From the NCBI GenBank assembly GCA_023663865.1, contig JAMPGU010000012.1, positions 1-53,439 of the forward strand: 53,439 nt of DNA, in the 5' to 3' direction. Shown here one piece after another: positions 34,026 through 48,248 of the stretch; within the stretch, counting starts at the first letter, position 1, and the number at the start of each line of letters is the position of its first letter. The notes below the pieces were generated by a model. That model did no database searches, was not told the origin of the DNA, and saw nothing but the letters and a program-made list of their open reading frames with translations. A program made the translations under genes and the position numbers. This stretch comes from Clostridium sp. (GTDB lineage: Bacteria > Bacillota > Clostridia > Oscillospirales > Acutalibacteraceae).

Positions 34026-35643
34026 AGCTTATCCTCCCGCTTCCTGCATGGAAATCAACACCGCTGACACCCTTTGCCTGTGCATAATAGGATGATTCGA
34101 ATAATACAGGTAAAACCGAATAGTCTTTCAGCATTTCCTGTTCAGCAGTTTTCAGTGCTTGCGCCTGATTGCTTGCTGATGCGCGCTGTGCATTGTCGAT
34201 TGCCTTTTCTATTTTACTGCTTTCACCAAAATAATTATTATCATATAAACCTTTTAAGAAGGACACTGCATTGTGTGAATTTGAAGAAATGCACTGTAAT
34301 GCAATATCATAATCACCGCCTGCGTAAGCGGCATTAAAATCCTTTTGGCTGAGAATATCAATCTTTAAGGAAAAGGCTATTTTGCTGTCATCGCCGTAAG
34401 AGGATATTTTGCCGATGCTTCCCTGTATACCCTGCACAAGCTGTTTTGCGATGCTCTCCATATCTTCGGTTGCAATAATGGTTAGATTTGCAGAGGTGAA
34501 TTTTTCTTCATTCAGACCCTTTCTCCACAGCTCTACAGCTTTCTCTGTATTCTGCTTATAAACCGTTTTGCCGATTGCTTCGTCAGCCGGAATATTGCCC
34601 ACAATACAGCTGGGCGGTGTGATGCAGGTCGCATTTGACATATATGAATATGCATCGGTATCCGCAGGGGATACACTCAAGCATACTGCCTGCCGTAAAT
34701 CGCTGTTGCTGAATATCTGCCTGTTTTTATTCAGGACGAATGCCCAAACCTTATTGGTGTAGGGGGTGACGGTTATTTTGCTGTCGGACAAGGCTTCATA
34801 TTCCTTGCCCGTGATATAAGCACAATCATAATAACCGTTTTTAAGATTTTTTGGAATATCACTTTCACTGTTGATGATATTCAGTGTGATATCCGTTACA
34901 GCAGAAGGATGACTTCCGCTGTACAAATCATTGTTTTTCAGAATATAGGACGACTCCAAAATTGACCTTACATAAAATTGTCCGTTGAACATGGTGTAGC
35001 CTGTACCAAGACCATATCTTCCTTTAGTAGCGTTAAAATAACTGCGATTGCAGGGCATAGCTACAGCTGTGTCAAGAATACTCATAAAGCCGGCATCAGC
35101 ACTGTTCAGCTTGATTTCAAGTGTGTAATCGTCAATTGCTTTAACACCCAGTGTTTCAGCCTTAGCCTTGCTGCTGTGGATTTTTGCAGCATTAACAATG
35201 TTTGCAATAGAAGAAAACAGGGGACTGTCCGTCGTTGAATCCGCTGCCCTCTGAAATGCAAAAACAAAATCATCAGCCGTAATGTCAGGGTTGAAATCCT
35301 CTCCCATAAGATCCGTAATATCGCTGTCCTCTTTGATTCTCCACTTCACGCCCTGCTTCAGCTTGAAGGTATAGGTTTTTCCATCCGTGCTGACCTCCCA
35401 GCTTTCTGCACATCCCGGCTCAGCTGTTCCGTCATCACGAATTCTTACAAGACCTTCAAAGCAGTTTTGAATAATAAGAAATTCATCACTTGTGGATGCA
35501 ATTTGCGGGTCAAAGCTTTTTATATCGGCATTAAAGGGGTATATAAAATCAATGCTGTCACTCTTTGAACGGCAGCCGCTGAAAAGTGACATTACGACAA
35601 ATATACATAAAATTACAGATAGTATCTTTTTAATTCTTTTCAT
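34000..35643 (-). CDS. Oligopeptide-binding lipoprotein (SBP_bac_5 family)
   Basis: A 547-residue extracellular solute-binding protein of peptide ABC transporters. A lipoprotein signal with lipobox LFSGC (lipidated C24) anchors it outside the membrane. Family features are FDPQIASTSDEFLIIQNCFE and the DDGTAEPGCAESWEVS segment, followed by the TYTFKLKQGVKW block. No permease or ATPase genes adjoin it; vanZ follows instead. It may therefore work with a transporter elsewhere, or as a sensor. Confidence 0.9.
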   Translation of the reverse strand: MKRIKKILSVILCIFVVMSLFSGCRSKSDSIDFIYPFNADIKSFDPQIASTSDEFLIIQNCFEGLVRIRDDGTAEPGCAESWEVSTDGKTYTFKLKQGVKWRIKEDSDITDLMGEDFNPDITADDFVFAFQRAADSTTDSPLFSSIANIVNAAKIHSSKAKAETLGVKAIDDYTLEIKLNSADAGFMSILDTAVAMPCNRSYFNATKGRYGLGTGYTMFNGQFYVRSILESSYILKNNDLYSGSHPSAVTDITLNIINSESDIPKNLKNGYYDCAYITGKEYEALSDSKITVTPYTNKVWAFVLNKNRQIFSNSDLRQAVCLSVSPADTDAYSYMSNATCITPPSCIVGNIPADEAIGKTVYKQNTEKAVELWRKGLNEEKFTSANLTIIATEDMESIAKQLVQGIQGSIGKISSYGDDSKIAFSLKIDILSQKDFNAAYAGGDYDIALQCISSNSHNAVSFLKGLYDNNYFGESSKIEKAIDNAQRASASNQAQALKTAEQEMLKDYSVLPVLFESSYYAQAKGVSGVDFHAGSGRISFVYAQREN

Positions 35644-35785
35644 AAATATTCACCTATCGGCTATTATAGCAAATACATATTTGTAAATCAATGAAAATAT
35701 GCAATAAATACCAATAATATTTGAAACACTCGGCAGGGTTGTGTAAAAAGTTTTTGGATAAGCCGTAAATAATTTAAATTTCTTC

Positions 35786-35814
35786 TTGACATTAATCTTA
35801 TATTGTTATATATT
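35786..35814 (+). promoter_or_regulatory. Promoter of the rpoB operon
   Basis: TTGACA (35786-35791), 17-base spacer, TATATT (35809-35814). Transcription from about 35821 leaves a 130-base untranslated leader to rpoB. I see no L7/L12-type attenuator or T-box in it. Confidence 0.8.
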
Positions 35815-35950
35815 AAATGCCATCTATTATGGAGAAATTTGCTTATTTGGATTTTATTCAGGCAAAATTTTGAAACAGAAAGCGACTGCTTTCCCGTCAA
35901 ATAGCGGCAAATCTATCCGTTTTGACAACAAAAAGATTGGAGTGACTCAA

Positions 35951-38900
35951 ATGGTAAATGTGAAGGATACACAGCTTGGTACTACTACACGAAAAAACTT
36001 TGCCAAAATCAATGAGGTTATGCAGATGCCTAATCTTATTGAGGTACAGAAGGCATCTTACCAATGGTTCCTTGACGAAGGTCTGAAGGAGGTATTCAGG
36101 GACATCGGCTCTATCAGCGATTACACAGGCAATCTTGTGCTTGATTTTATCGACTATACGATGGACGATGAGCCTAAATACTCAATTGCACAGTGTAAGG
36201 CACGTGACGTAACTTATGCAAAACCTCTCAAGGTAAGAGCAAGACTTGTCAATAAAGAAACCGGCGAGGTTAAGGAGAACACTGTGTTTATGGGTGATTT
36301 CCCATGGATGACAGATGCAGGTACATTTGTTATCAACGGTGCAGAGAGATGTATTGTTTCTCAGCTGGTTCGTTCTCCGGGTGTATATTACAATATGGAC
36401 CATGACAAGACAGGTAAGGAGCTGTTTACAAATACGGTAATTCCTAACCGCGGTGCATGGCTTGAGTATGAGACTGATGCGAATGATCTGTTTTATGTAA
36501 GAATTGATAAAAACAGAAAGATTTATATTACTACTTTCCTGAGAGCATTAGGTCTTGGTACAGATAGCGAGATTATTGATTTCTTCGGCGAGGATGAAAG
36601 AATTCTTGCTACAATCGAAAAGGATACCACAAAGAATCAGGAGGAGGCTCTTCTTGAGGTTTACAAGAAGCTTCGTCCGGGCGAGCCGCCTACACTGGAG
36701 ACTGCACAGGCTCATCTTGATGGATTATTCTTTGATGCGCATCGTTATGATTTATCCCGTGTCGGCAGATATAAATATAACAAGAAACTGGCTATCAGTG
36801 ACAGACTGACAGGTCATGTGCTTTCACAGCCTATTATTTCTCCTCAGGGCGAGTTCCTTGCTGATGCAGGCGAAAAGATTGATGCAGCTAAGGCGCTGGA
36901 AATTGAGAATGCAGGTGTTATGTTTGCATTCATTGATGTTGACGGCAGAGAAATTAAGATTGCATCCAATGGTATGGTTGATATTAACGCATATGTTAAG
37001 TTTGACTGCAAGCCTCTTGGTATTAATGAAAAAGTATCATACAGAGTTCTTGCGGAAATTCTTGAGAAGTGCGGTGATGATGAAGCTGCACTCAGAGAAG
37101 AGATTGAGCTTCGCTGTGATGACCTTATTCCTAAACATATTATAATAGACGATATTTTTGCTACTGTATCCTATCTTATTAACCTTGCCTTTGGCGTTGG
37201 TTCTGTTGATGATATTGACCACCTTGGCAACAGAAGAATTCGTGCAGTAGGCGAGTTGCTCCAAAATCAGTTTAGAATCGGCTTTACAAGAATGGAAAGA
37301 GTTATTCGTGAGCGTATGACACTTCAGGCTCAGGATGATGAGGAATCCATAACACCTCAGGCATTGATTAATATCAGACCTGTGGTTGCTGCTATTAAGG
37401 AATTCTTTGGTTCTTCTCCTCTTTCACAGTTTATGGACCAGAACAACCCTCTTGCAGAGCTTACACATAAGAGAAGATTATCTGCTCTTGGTCCGGGCGG
37501 TCTTTCAAGAGACCGTGCAGGCTTCGAGGTTCGTGACGTACACTATACCCATTACGGACGTATGTGTCCTATTGAGACACCTGAAGGTCCTAACATCGGT
37601 CTTATCTCCTATCTTGCATGCTACAGCCGACTGAATGAATATGGATTTATTGAAGCACCTTATCGTAAGGTGGATAAAAATACAGGCGTAGTTACTGATG
37701 AAGTTGTTTATATGACAGCTGATATGGAGGATAGCTTTGTAGTTGCACAGGCAAATGAGCCGCTGGATGAGCAGGGCAGATTTGCAAATCAGAGAGTTAC
37801 ATGCCGTTTCCGTGACGAGTTCCTTACTCTTCCTCCTGAAAGAGTTGACTATATGGACGTATCACCTAAGATGGTTGTATCTGTAGCTACAGCTATGATT
37901 CCTTTCCTTGAAAACGATGACGCGAACCGTGCTCTTATGGGTGCAAACATGCAGCGTCAGGCAGTTCCGCTTTTGAATACTGTTGCTCCGGTTGTCGGAA
38001 CAGGTATGGAATATAAGGCAGCCTACGACTCAGGTGTTGTTGTTATCGCTAAGCGCGGCGGTACCGTTACAGCTGTAGATGCCGACACAATTGAAATTAC
38101 TACAAAAAATAATGAAGTTGATAAATATGAGCTTGTTAAGTTCTCAGGCTCTAACCAGGGTACTTGTATCAACCAGCGTCCAATCGTATCTCTGCATCAA
38201 ACCGTAGAGGACGGACAGGTAATTGCAGATGGTCCTGCAACCTGTAACGGTGAAATTTCTCTTGGTAAAAATGCACTTATCGGATTTATGACCTGGGAGG
38301 GTTATAACTACGAGGATGCTGTTCTTATTAATGAAAAGATTGTTCGTGATGACGTTTACACCTCAATTCATATTGAGGAGCATGAGGTTGAGTCACGTGA
38401 CACAAAGCTTGGTCCTGAAGAAATTACAAGGGACATTCCAAACGTTGGTGAGGATGCCCTGAAGGATTTGGATGCTGACGGTATTATCCGTGTCGGTGCT
38501 GAGGTTCACTCCGGTGATATTCTTGTTGGTAAGGTTACGCCTAAGGGTGAAACTGAGCTGACTGCAGAGGAAAGACTTCTTCGTGCAATCTTCGGCGAGA
38601 AGGCAAGAGAAGTGCGTGATACCTCAATGCGTGTACCTCACGGTGAATATGGTATCGTTGTTGATGTTAAGGCGTTCACCCGTGCAAACAGCGACGAGCT
38701 TTCACCAGGTGTAAACAAGGTAGTCAGAGTTTATATTGCTCAGAAGCGTAAAATTCAGGTTGGTGACAAGATGGCCGGCCGACATGGTAACAAGGGTGTT
38801 GTATCAAGAATTCTTCCTCAGGAGGATATGCCATTCCTTCCTGACGGCAGACCGCTTGATATCGTGCTTAACCCACTGGGTGTACCTTCACGTATGAACA

Positions 38901-39694
38901 TCGGTCAGGTGCTTGAGGTTCATCTCGGCTATGCAGCTACAGCACTTGGCTGGAAGATGATGACCCCTGTATTCGATGGTGCTCACGAGCAGGATATTCG
39001 TGATTGTCTTGAACTGGCAGATATCGGATATTATATTGACGAAAACGGCAATAAGGTATTTGACGGTAAGACAGAGCTCATCGACGGCAGAACCGGTGAG
39101 AAGTTTGATAACAGAATTACAGTAGGCTATATGTACTACTTGAAGCTCCACCACCTTGTTGATGATAAGATTCACGCTCGTTCAACAGGTCCTTACAGCC
39201 TTGTTACACAGCAGCCTCTCGGCGGTAAAGCGCAGTTTGGCGGACAGCGTTTCGGTGAGATGGAGGTTTGGGCTCTTGAGGCTTACGGTGCTGCTTATAC
39301 ACTTCAGGAAATTATGACCGTTAAGTCTGATGACGTTGTAGGCCGTGTTAAAACCTATGAGTCAATCGTTAAGGGTGAAAATATTCCTACTGCCGGCACA
39401 CCGGAGTCCTTTAAGGTATTGTTTAAAGAGCTTCAGGCTCTCGGCCTTGATACAAAGGTGCTTGATAAGGACGGCAATGAAATTGAGCTCAAGCAGGATC
39501 TTGATGATGGTACAGGCATTCAGCCTATTGATGATAAAGCTTTCACAACCGTAAATGACTTCGAGGGTCAGGAAGGTTATGCTGTGGAAAACAGCGAAGG
39601 TGAAAGTGAGGAAGCAGGTCAGTCAGATGCATTTGACGGTTTATTTGCTGATGATTATGATGATGATTACAGTGACGATTCAAATGATGAATAA
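35951..39694 (+). CDS. rpoB: RNA polymerase beta subunit
   Basis: The 1247-residue beta subunit. The rifampicin-pocket region [39 protein letters not shown] and the C-terminal [20 protein letters not shown] are all standard. The true start is ATG 35951 (GGAG eight bases upstream, protein begins MVNVKDTQ); the frame stays open for 165 bases further upstream but those codons precede or overlap the transcript leader. The acidic C-terminal tail ([14 protein letters not shown]) is longer than average. It is the first gene of the transcript: no rplKAJL genes precede it. Confidence 0.98.
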   Translation: MVNVKDTQLGTTTRKNFAKINEVMQMPNLIEVQKASYQWFLDEGLKEVFRDIGSISDYTGNLVLDFIDYTMDDEPKYSIAQCKARDVTYAKPLKVRARLVNKETGEVKENTVFMGDFPWMTDAGTFVINGAERCIVSQLVRSPGVYYNMDHDKTGKELFTNTVIPNRGAWLEYETDANDLFYVRIDKNRKIYITTFLRALGLGTDSEIIDFFGEDERILATIEKDTTKNQEEALLEVYKKLRPGEPPTLETAQAHLDGLFFDAHRYDLSRVGRYKYNKKLAISDRLTGHVLSQPIISPQGEFLADAGEKIDAAKALEIENAGVMFAFIDVDGREIKIASNGMVDINAYVKFDCKPLGINEKVSYRVLAEILEKCGDDEAALREEIELRCDDLIPKHIIIDDIFATVSYLINLAFGVGSVDDIDHLGNRRIRAVGELLQNQFRIGFTRMERVIRERMTLQAQDDEESITPQALINIRPVVAAIKEFFGSSPLSQFMDQNNPLAELTHKRRLSALGPGGLSRDRAGFEVRDVHYTHYGRMCPIETPEGPNIGLISYLACYSRLNEYGFIEAPYRKVDKNTGVVTDEVVYMTADMEDSFVVAQANEPLDEQGRFANQRVTCRFRDEFLTLPPERVDYMDVSPKMVVSVATAMIPFLENDDANRALMGANMQRQAVPLLNTVAPVVGTGMEYKAAYDSGVVVIAKRGGTVTAVDADTIEITTKNNEVDKYELVKFSGSNQGTCINQRPIVSLHQTVEDGQVIADGPATCNGEISLGKNALIGFMTWEGYNYEDAVLINEKIVRDDVYTSIHIEEHEVESRDTKLGPEEITRDIPNVGEDALKDLDADGIIRVGAEVHSGDILVGKVTPKGETELTAEERLLRAIFGEKAREVRDTSMRVPHGEYGIVVDVKAFTRANSDELSPGVNKVVRVYIAQKRKIQVGDKMAGRHGNKGVVSRILPQEDMPFLPDGRPLDIVLNPLGVPSRMNIGQVLEVHLGYAATALGWKMMTPVFDGAHEQDIRDCLELADIGYYIDENGNKVFDGKTELIDGRTGEKFDNRITVGYMYYLKLHHLVDDKIHARSTGPYSLVTQQPLGGKAQFGGQRFGEMEVWALEAYGAAYTLQEIMTVKSDDVVGRVKTYESIVKGENIPTAGTPESFKVLFKELQALGLDTKVLDKDGNEIELKQDLDDGTGIQPIDDKAFTTVNDFEGQEGYAVENSEGESEEAGQSDAFDGLFADDYDDDYSDDSNDE

Positions 39695-39743
39695 TAATCT
39701 GATACGACTTCCACATTAAATTAGAAAAAAGGAGTGCTTCCAA

Positions 39744-42700
39744 ATGGATAATTATGAAAATGAATTCAGTTCTATAAAAATCGGTCTTGCTTCACCTGAG
39801 CAGATTCGTGAGTGGTCATATGGTGAAGTTACAAAGCCGGAAACAATAAACTACAGAACTCTGAAGCCTGAGCGTGACGGTCTTTTCTGTGAAAGAATTT
39901 TTGGTCCTATGAAGGACTGGGAATGTCACTGCGGTAAGTACAAGAGAGTTCGTTACAAGGGTAAGGTTTGTGAGCGCTGCGGCGTTGAAATCACAAGAGC
40001 TAAGGTTCGTCGTGAGCGTATGGGTCATATCGAGCTTGCTGCTCCTGTGTCACATATCTGGTACTTTAAGGGTATTCCAAGCCGTCTCGGTCTTGTTCTT
40101 GATATCAGCCCAAGATATCTTGAAAAGGTATTGTACTTCGCGCTTTATATCGTAACAGACCCGGGTGATACCCCGCTTGAGAAGATGCAGATTCTTAATG
40201 AAAAAGAATATGCAGAAATGCGTGAAAGATATGAGGACGACTTCAAAGCAGGAATGGGTGCTGAGGCAATCAAGGAATTGCTGCAGGGCATTGATGTTGC
40301 ACAGCTTCGTGATGAGCTTACCTCAGAGCTGGAAACTGCAACAGGTCAGAAGAGAGTAAGACTGCTGAAAAGATTGGATGTTGTTGATGCATTCTATCAC
40401 AGCGGCAATAAGCTTGAATGGATGATACTTGATGCAATCCCTGTAATTCCTCCTGACATTCGTCCTATGGTACAGCTTGATGGCGGCAGATTTGCTACAT
40501 CAGACCTTAACGATTTGTACAGAAGAGTTATTAACCGTAATAACAGACTTAGAAGACTTCTTGAGCTTGGTGCTCCTGAAATCATTGTCAGAAATGAAAA
40601 GAGAATGCTGCAGGAATCTGTAGATGCTCTTATTGATAACGGCCGCCGCGGCAGACCGGTAACCGGTCCGAATAACAGACCTCTTAAATCACTCAGTGAT
40701 ATGCTTAAAGGTAAGCAGGGTCGTTTCCGTCAGAATCTTCTTGGTAAGCGTGTTGACTATTCAGGCCGTTCCGTTATCGTTGTAGGTCCTGAACTGAAAA
40801 TGCACCAGTGCGGTCTTCCTAAGGAAATGGCGATTGAGCTGTTTAAGCCTTTCGTAATGAAGAGACTTGTTGAGACAGGTGTTGCTTCCAACATTAAGTC
40901 AGCAAGAAAGATGGTTGAAAGAGCAGCTAACCCTGCTGTTTGGGACTGCCTTGAGGTTGTAATCAAGGATCATCCTGTTATGTTAAACCGTGCCCCCACA
41001 CTTCACAGACTTGGTATTCAGGCATTTGAGCCTGTATTGGTAGAGGGCAGAGCAATTAAGCTTCACCCGCTGGCATGTACAGCCTTCAACGCCGACTTCG
41101 ATGGTGACCAGATGGCTGTTCACGTACCTCTTTCTGCAGAGGCACAGGCAGAGGCAAGAATGCTTATGCTTGCTGCGAACAACCTGCTGAAGCCTTCCGA
41201 TGGTAAGCCTGTAGCTGTTCCTACTCAGGATATGGTTATTGGTTCCTACTATCTGACAATGATCAAAGAGGGTGAGCCGGGTCAGCCTAAGTTCTTTGAG
41301 GATGAGGCAAGAACAAAGGAAATCAGCTTTGCTGATGTTAAGGCTATGATTAATAAGGATATTGAGGATTCAAGAAACTTTGTTTCTAACTCTGCTATCC
41401 TTTGTGAAATTCCGGACGATGAATTTACAAAGCAGTATAATTTATATCGTTCATATAATGTATACAGAGATAAGGACGAGGCTATGATGGCTTATCAGGA
41501 GGGTTCTCTTGGTATGCATTCACCGGCTAAAATCCGTGTTACCAAAGAGGTTGACGGCGTAACAAAGAGCGCTATCATAATCACAACAATCGGTAGAATT
41601 ATATTCAACAATCCTGTTCCTCAGGATCTCGGCTTTGTTGACAGAAATAATCCTGAGACCGAATTTGACCTTGAAGTATCTTTTGTTGTTAAGAAGAAGC
41701 AGCTTGGTCAGATTGCAGAAAGATGTATCAACGTTCACGGCGTTTCAATTGCTTCAGGTGTGCTTGATGCAATCAAGAATCAGGGTTATAAGTATTCAAC
41801 AATTTCCGGTACAACCGTTGCCGTTATCGACGCACTTATTCCTGAAAAGAAGAAGGATTATCTTGCTGAGGCTGAAAAGAGAGTTGACGAAATCACTTAT
41901 AACTACAATTATGGTCTCATTACAAATGAAGAGCGTTCTTCAGCCGTAATCAAGGCTTGGGAGGATTGTACAAATAAGGTTTCCAACGAGCTTACTTCAA
42001 ACTTTGACGGTGCGCATAACCCAATTCATATGATGGTAGACTCAGGTGCTCGTGGTAGTACCTCACAGCTCCGTCAGCTTGCAGGTATGAGAGGTCTTAT
42101 CGCAAATACAGCAGGTAAGACTATCGAGGTTCCTATCCGTGCAAACTATCGTGAGGGTCTTAATATTCTTGAGTATTTCATTTCTTCACGTGGTGCGCGT
42201 AAGGGTCTTGCCGATACAGCTTTGCGTACAGCTGACTCCGGTTACCTTACCCGTCGTCTTGTTGACGTATCACAGGATGTTATTATTCGTGATGATGACT
42301 GCGGATGCCACGATGGTATTGTCGTTTCCAGAATTATGGATGGTAACCGTGTTCTTGAGCCGCTTGAGGAAAGACTTACAGGTCGTTTTGTTGTTGATCC
42401 TGTTGTTGATCCGAACACAGGTGAGGTTCTTATGGAGACTGACAGAATGATGACTGCTGAGGATGCACAGCGCATTGTTGATGCAGGTGTTGAATCTGTT
42501 AAAATCCGTTCACTTATCACTTGTAAATCACGTCACGGTGTTTGCCGTAAGTGCTATGGTGCAAACCTTGCATTCAATGAGCCGGTTCAGGTTGGTGAGG
42601 CCGTTGGTATTATTGCTGCGCAGTCCATCGGTGAGCCTGGTACTCAGCTGACAATGAGAACCTTCCATACCGGTGGTGTAGCCGGTGGCGCTGATATTAC

Positions 42701-43517
42701 ACAGGGTCTTCCAAGAGTCGAAGAGCTGTTTGAAGCAAGAAAGCCAAAGCAGCTTGCAATTCTCAGTGAAATTGAGGGTGACGTTCGATTTGAGGAAATC
42801 AAGAAGAGCCGTCACGTTGTTGTATTCAACAGTGAAACAGCGGAAGAAAAGAAATATCTTATTCCTTACGGTGCAAGACTTTGCGAAAACATTGTTGAGG
42901 GTGCACATATTGCTAAGGGTACTGAGCTGACTCTTGGTGCAGTAAATCCACACGATGTACTTGCTATTCTCGGTGAAGAGGCTGTATATAACTATCTTAT
43001 TAAGGAAGTACAGTTTGCATATCGTACACAGGGTGTTGATATCAACGATAAGCATATTGAGGTTATTGTTCGTCAGATGCTTAAAAAATGTACGGTTGAT
43101 GAAGCAGGTGATACAGAGCTTGTTTCAGGTACAATGGTTGATGTAGCATTGGTTGATGAAGAAAATGCTAAGATTGACAAGAGAATTGCTGCAGGTGAAA
43201 CCGAGCTGAAAAAGGCAACTTATATTCCTATTCTTATGGGTATCACTAAGGCATCACTTGCTACAGATTCCTTCCTGTCAGCCGCTTCCTTCCAGGAAAC
43301 AACAAGAGTTCTTACTGATGCAGCTATTAAGGGCAAGAGTGATCCGCTTATTGGTCTTAAAGAGAATGTTATTATCGGTAAGCTTGTTCCTGCGGGTACA
43401 GGTATGGATGTGTTCAGAGATGTTGATATTGTTCCAAGCTATTTCTCCAGCGAGGGCAGTGACGAAATTTTAAATCTCGAACAATTACAAGAACTCTTGA
43501 CAAATACAATGCAATAA
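39744..43517 (+). CDS. rpoC: RNA polymerase beta' subunit
   Basis: The 1257-residue beta' subunit. The N-terminal zinc site has [19 protein letters not shown]. The catalytic Mg site [12 protein letters not shown] lies at about 449-460. The trigger loop/bridge helix area has [13 protein letters not shown], and a second zinc site follows ([13 protein letters not shown]). The start is ATG 39744 with AAAGGAG upstream, 49 bases after rpoB. Confidence 0.98.
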   Translation: MDNYENEFSSIKIGLASPEQIREWSYGEVTKPETINYRTLKPERDGLFCERIFGPMKDWECHCGKYKRVRYKGKVCERCGVEITRAKVRRERMGHIELAAPVSHIWYFKGIPSRLGLVLDISPRYLEKVLYFALYIVTDPGDTPLEKMQILNEKEYAEMRERYEDDFKAGMGAEAIKELLQGIDVAQLRDELTSELETATGQKRVRLLKRLDVVDAFYHSGNKLEWMILDAIPVIPPDIRPMVQLDGGRFATSDLNDLYRRVINRNNRLRRLLELGAPEIIVRNEKRMLQESVDALIDNGRRGRPVTGPNNRPLKSLSDMLKGKQGRFRQNLLGKRVDYSGRSVIVVGPELKMHQCGLPKEMAIELFKPFVMKRLVETGVASNIKSARKMVERAANPAVWDCLEVVIKDHPVMLNRAPTLHRLGIQAFEPVLVEGRAIKLHPLACTAFNADFDGDQMAVHVPLSAEAQAEARMLMLAANNLLKPSDGKPVAVPTQDMVIGSYYLTMIKEGEPGQPKFFEDEARTKEISFADVKAMINKDIEDSRNFVSNSAILCEIPDDEFTKQYNLYRSYNVYRDKDEAMMAYQEGSLGMHSPAKIRVTKEVDGVTKSAIIITTIGRIIFNNPVPQDLGFVDRNNPETEFDLEVSFVVKKKQLGQIAERCINVHGVSIASGVLDAIKNQGYKYSTISGTTVAVIDALIPEKKKDYLAEAEKRVDEITYNYNYGLITNEERSSAVIKAWEDCTNKVSNELTSNFDGAHNPIHMMVDSGARGSTSQLRQLAGMRGLIANTAGKTIEVPIRANYREGLNILEYFISSRGARKGLADTALRTADSGYLTRRLVDVSQDVIIRDDDCGCHDGIVVSRIMDGNRVLEPLEERLTGRFVVDPVVDPNTGEVLMETDRMMTAEDAQRIVDAGVESVKIRSLITCKSRHGVCRKCYGANLAFNEPVQVGEAVGIIAAQSIGEPGTQLTMRTFHTGGVAGGADITQGLPRVEELFEARKPKQLAILSEIEGDVRFEEIKKSRHVVVFNSETAEEKKYLIPYGARLCENIVEGAHIAKGTELTLGAVNPHDVLAILGEEAVYNYLIKEVQFAYRTQGVDINDKHIEVIVRQMLKKCTVDEAGDTELVSGTMVDVALVDEENAKIDKRIAAGETELKKATYIPILMGITKASLATDSFLSAASFQETTRVLTDAAIKGKSDPLIGLKENVIIGKLVPAGTGMDVFRDVDIVPSYFSSEGSDEILNLEQLQELLTNTMQ

Positions 43518-43599
43518 GCTATAATGCTTATTCGTGAGCGTAGATTTTGGTTATAATTAACAAAGTTTGGGTTCATATTTTAGTAAAATAAACAACATT

Positions 43600-43675
43600 T
43601 TGGGGTGAGTTTTTCTCGCCCCAAGGTGTGCGTTTAAATGATATAATAATTTTTATTGTATGATTTATGCGCACA
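43600..43675 (+). promoter_or_regulatory. Structured leader between rpoC and rpsL
   Basis: In the 193-base gap, TTGGGGTGAG (43600-43609) pairs with CTCGCCCCAA (43615-43624) without a following T-run. Downstream, GTGTGCG (about 43626-43632) can pair with CGCACAC (about 43669-43675) across an AT-rich stretch with a TATAAT (43642-43647). This may be an RNA processing or ribosomal-protein regulatory structure, or a terminator/antiterminator. The evidence is pairing only. Confidence 0.4.
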
Positions 43676-43710
43676 CTGCGTATAAATATTATTTGAAAGG
43701 AGATAAACTA

Positions 43711-44133
43711 TTGCCTACCTTTAACCAACTTGTAAGAACCGGTCGTAAGACTGTAGAAAAGAAGGCTAAAGCACCTGCACTTTTAAAGGGCCTGAACACA
43801 AAGAGAAACGTTATGACAGATAACAACTCTCCTCAGAAGCGCGGCGTTTGTACAGCAGTTAAGACAGCAACACCTAAGAAGCCTAACTCAGCTCTTCGTA
43901 AGATTGCCAGAGTTCGTCTGACAAATGGTATTGAAGTTTCTGCTTACATCCCTGGCGTTGGTCATAATCTTCAGGAGCACTCTGTTGTTATGATTCGTGG
44001 CGGACGTGTTAAGGATTTACCTGGTGTTCGTTATCACATCATCCGTGGTACTCTTGATACTCAGGGTGTTAACGGAAGAATGCAGAGCCGTTCAAAGTAT
44101 GGTGCTAAGAGACCTAAGGCTGCTAAGAAGTAA
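43711..44133 (+). CDS. rpsL: 30S ribosomal protein S12 (TTG start)
   Basis: The 140-residue decoding-centre protein. Segments are [13 protein letters not shown] at the start, [19 protein letters not shown] in the middle (the Lys region where streptomycin-resistance changes fall), and [16 protein letters not shown]. The proper N-terminus follows TTG 43711, with AAGGAG eight bases upstream. An ATG 51 bases earlier is in frame but would add 17 non-homologous residues. A ybxF-like L7Ae gene, often found between rpoC and rpsL in Firmicutes, is absent. Confidence 0.97.
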   Translation: MPTFNQLVRTGRKTVEKKAKAPALLKGLNTKRNVMTDNNSPQKRGVCTAVKTATPKKPNSALRKIARVRLTNGIEVSAYIPGVGHNLQEHSVVMIRGGRVKDLPGVRYHIIRGTLDTQGVNGRMQSRSKYGAKRPKAAKK

Positions 44134-44262
44134 GCCGATTATTCTTATGGAAAACAATAGTTTATATACCTATATATAAAGCGTATATGACCTTTTGTTG
44201 ACTCCACGGAAAAACCGAGTACCTATGAACTCATTGAAAATTTATGAAGGAGGGAAGCGAAG

Positions 44263-44733
44263 ATGCCAAGAAGAGGCCAAATCGCTAAGCGTGATGTATT
44301 GCCAGATCCAATGTATAACTCAAAGCTTGTTACACGTTTGATCAACAGCATTATGCTTGATGGAAAAAAGGGTGTCGCTCAGAAAATCGTTTACGGAGCA
44401 TTTGACATCGTTAAGGAAAAAACCGGCAACGATCCATTAGAGACTTTTGAGGCTGCAATGGAGAACGTAATGCCTTTACTTGAGGTAAAAGCTCGCCGTA
44501 TCGGTGGTGCTACTTACCAAGTTCCTCTTGAGGTTCGCCCTGAAAGAAGACAAACTTTAGGTCTTCGTTGGATTACTCTGTATGCTCGTCAGCGTTCAGA
44601 GAGAACTATGAAGGAACGTCTTGCTGCTGAAATTATGGACGCTGTTAATAAGACAGGCGGCGCAGTTAAGAAGTGCGATGATACACACAAGATGGCAGAA
44701 GCAAACAAAGCCTTTGCTCATTTCAGATATTAA
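44263..44733 (+). CDS. rpsG: 30S ribosomal protein S7
   Basis: A 156-residue S7 that nucleates the 3' domain of 16S rRNA and contacts the E-site tRNA. It opens [16 protein letters not shown] and has [19 protein letters not shown] and [21 protein letters not shown] at the end. The start is ATG 44263 with GGAGGG upstream. fusA follows after 12 bases. The 129-base gap from rpsL shows no gene. Confidence 0.98.
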   Translation: MPRRGQIAKRDVLPDPMYNSKLVTRLINSIMLDGKKGVAQKIVYGAFDIVKEKTGNDPLETFEAAMENVMPLLEVKARRIGGATYQVPLEVRPERRQTLGLRWITLYARQRSERTMKERLAAEIMDAVNKTGGAVKKCDDTHKMAEANKAFAHFRY

Positions 44734-44745
44734 TAGGAGGATATT

Positions 44746-46854
44746 ATGCCAAGAAAAGTATCTCTTGAAATGACAAGAAATATTGGTATTATGGCCCACA
44801 TTGATGCTGGTAAAACCACCACCACTGAGCGTATACTGTTCTACACTGGTATTAACCATAAGATTGGTGAAACGCATGATGGTGCTGCAACAATGGACTG
44901 GATGGAGCAGGAGCAGGAGCGTGGTATCACAATCACATCTGCTGCAACAACTTGCTTCTGGAAGGACCATAGAATCAATATCATTGATACACCTGGTCAC
45001 GTTGACTTCACAGTTGAGGTACAGCGTTCACTTCGTGTACTTGACGGTTCAGTAACCGTTCTTTGTGCAAAGGGCGGCGTTGAGCCACAGTCTGAAACTG
45101 TATGGCGTCAGGCTGATGAATATAAAGTACCTAGAATGATATATGTTAACAAAATGGATATCATGGGTGCTGATTTCTATAGAGCACTTGAGATGGTTAA
45201 AGACCGTTTCAAATGTAATGCTCTTCCAATCCAGCTTCCAATCGGAAGTGAGGATACCTTCAAGGGCATTATTGACCTTGTTGAAAATCATGCTATTATC
45301 TATATCGATCCTGATAAAGAAAAGGGTATGAAGTATGAAATTCAGGAAATTCCTGATGATATGAAGGAGCTTGCTCAAAAATACAGAACTGAGCTTATCG
45401 AGCATGTTGCAGAACAGGACGAAGAGCTTATGGAGAAGTATTTTGAAGAGGGCGAGGATGCAATCTCTGTAGCTGATATTAAGAGAATTATCCGTACTTC
45501 AACAATTGCTAACGATATGGTACCTGTTTGCTGCGGTACATCTTATCGTAATATGGGTGTTCAGCCGCTTCTTGATGCTGTTGTTGACTATATGCCTGCT
45601 CCTACAGACGTTGAGTCAATCAAGGGTATCAACCCGGATACAGACGAGGAAGAATATCGTCATTCATCTGATGATGAGCCATTTGCAGCTCTTGCATTTA
45701 AGATTGCAACTGACCCATTCGTTGGTAAGATTTGCTTCTTCCGTGTATATTCCGGTACTATCGAGGCAGGTACACCTTGCTTTAACTCAGTTAAAGATAA
45801 TAAAGAGAGAATGGGTAGAATTCTCCAGATGCATGCAAACCACAGAGAGGATATTCCTGTTTGTTATGCAGGTGATATCGCTGCAGCTGTTGGTTTGAAG
45901 AATACCACTACAGGTGATACACTTTGCGACGAGAATCATCCAATCATTCTTGAATCAATGAATTTCCCTGACCCGGTTATCCGTGTAGCTATCGAGCCTA
46001 AGACTAAGGCTGGTCAGGAAAAGATGGGTATTGCTCTTGCAAAGCTTGCTGAGGAAGACCCAACATTCAAAGCATATACAGATGAAGAAACAGGACAAAC
46101 AATTATTGCAGGTATGGGTGAGCTTCACCTTGAGATTATTGTTGACCGTCTTCTTCGTGAATTTAAGGTTGAGGCTAACGTTGGTGCTCCTCAGGTTGCT
46201 TATAAAGAGACCATTCAGGACAACGGTCAGTCAGATCTTAAATATAAGAGACAGTCAGGTGGTTCAGGTCAGTACGGTCATGTTAAGATTCGTATTATGC
46301 CTAACCTTGACGAGAATGGTATCGGTAAGGGTTACGAGTTCGTTAACCAAATCGTTGGTGGTGCTATTCCTAAGGAATATATCCCAGCTGTTGATGCCGG
46401 TATCCAGGGCGCTATGAAGAGCGGTATTCTTGCAGGTTACAATGTTGTTGACGTTAGAGTTGAGCTTTATGATGGTTCTTACCACGAGGTTGACTCCTCT
46501 GAAATGGCATTTAAGATTGCAGGTTCTATGGCATTTAAGGATGCTGCAAAGGGTGCTAAGCCAATTATCCTTGAGCCTATGATGAAGGTAGTTGTTATTG
46601 TACCTGAAGAGTATATGGGTGACGTTATCGGTGACCTTAACTCACGTCGTGGACAGATTCAGGGTATGGAAGACAGAGCCGGTGCTAAGCAGGTTAACGC
46701 CAGAGTTCCTTTGTCAGAGATGTTTGGTTATGTTAATGACCTTCGTTCAAAGACACAGGGCCGTGGTCAGTACACCATGGAGCCGGACGGCTATGAGCCA
46801 GTTCCTAAGTCTATCAGCGAGTCCATCATCAGCGAAAGAGCTAAGAAGGACTAA
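44746..46854 (+). CDS. fusA: Elongation factor G
   Basis: A 702-residue translocase GTPase. G1 is [13 protein letters not shown] near 17-29, switch I has [19 protein letters not shown]3 is DTPGHVDF, and G4 is VNKMD. The domain IV tip and the C-terminal domain ([16 protein letters not shown]) are present. The start is ATG 44746 with AGGAGG upstream. It is co-transcribed with rpsG. Confidence 0.98.
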   Translation: MPRKVSLEMTRNIGIMAHIDAGKTTTTERILFYTGINHKIGETHDGAATMDWMEQEQERGITITSAATTCFWKDHRINIIDTPGHVDFTVEVQRSLRVLDGSVTVLCAKGGVEPQSETVWRQADEYKVPRMIYVNKMDIMGADFYRALEMVKDRFKCNALPIQLPIGSEDTFKGIIDLVENHAIIYIDPDKEKGMKYEIQEIPDDMKELAQKYRTELIEHVAEQDEELMEKYFEEGEDAISVADIKRIIRTSTIANDMVPVCCGTSYRNMGVQPLLDAVVDYMPAPTDVESIKGINPDTDEEEYRHSSDDEPFAALAFKIATDPFVGKICFFRVYSGTIEAGTPCFNSVKDNKERMGRILQMHANHREDIPVCYAGDIAAAVGLKNTTTGDTLCDENHPIILESMNFPDPVIRVAIEPKTKAGQEKMGIALAKLAEEDPTFKAYTDEETGQTIIAGMGELHLEIIVDRLLREFKVEANVGAPQVAYKETIQDNGQSDLKYKRQSGGSGQYGHVKIRIMPNLDENGIGKGYEFVNQIVGGAIPKEYIPAVDAGIQGAMKSGILAGYNVVDVRVELYDGSYHEVDSSEMAFKIAGSMAFKDAAKGAKPIILEPMMKVVVIVPEEYMGDVIGDLNSRRGQIQGMEDRAGAKQVNARVPLSEMFGYVNDLRSKTQGRGQYTMEPDGYEPVPKSISESIISERAKKD

Positions 46855-46885
46855 TAGTTTTAAACTATAAAATTATAAAAAAGTC

Positions 46886-46914
46886 TTGATATTTTAATGC
46901 GTATTTGTTAGAAT
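46886..46914 (+). promoter_or_regulatory. Internal promoter for tuf
   Basis: TTGATA (46886-46891), 17-base spacer, TAGAAT (46909-46914), 46 bases before the tuf ATG. It would allow extra EF-Tu synthesis beyond the operon transcript. Confidence 0.72.
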
Positions 46915-46959
46915 ATCTTTGACAATTTATGTATTGTAAATTTTAAGGAGGAAATTCCA

Positions 46960-48153
<1,194 letters not shown>

Positions 48154-48177
48154 TCTATTATAACCTTATGATGAATT

Positions 48178-48207
48178 AGAGCAAGTCGTAAGACTTGCTC
48201 TTTTTTG
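48178..48207 (+). terminator. Strong terminator after tuf
   Basis: AGAGCAAGTC (48178-48187) pairs perfectly with GACTTGCTCT (48192-48201) around GTAA, followed by TTTTT. Confidence 0.92.
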
Positions 48208-48248
48208 TCATTTCCGGTTTAAAACGATAATTACGGGAGAGTCGTGTT

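Noticed and set aside
35786..35950. Possible 55-residue N-terminal extension of RpoB
   Set aside because: The open frame upstream of ATG 35951 covers the promoter and has no ribosome site; RpoB homologues begin at the [12 protein letters not shown] position.
35821..35950. Riboswitch or T-box in the rpoB leader
   Set aside because: I could not find a T-box sequence, terminator hairpin or any known aptamer core.
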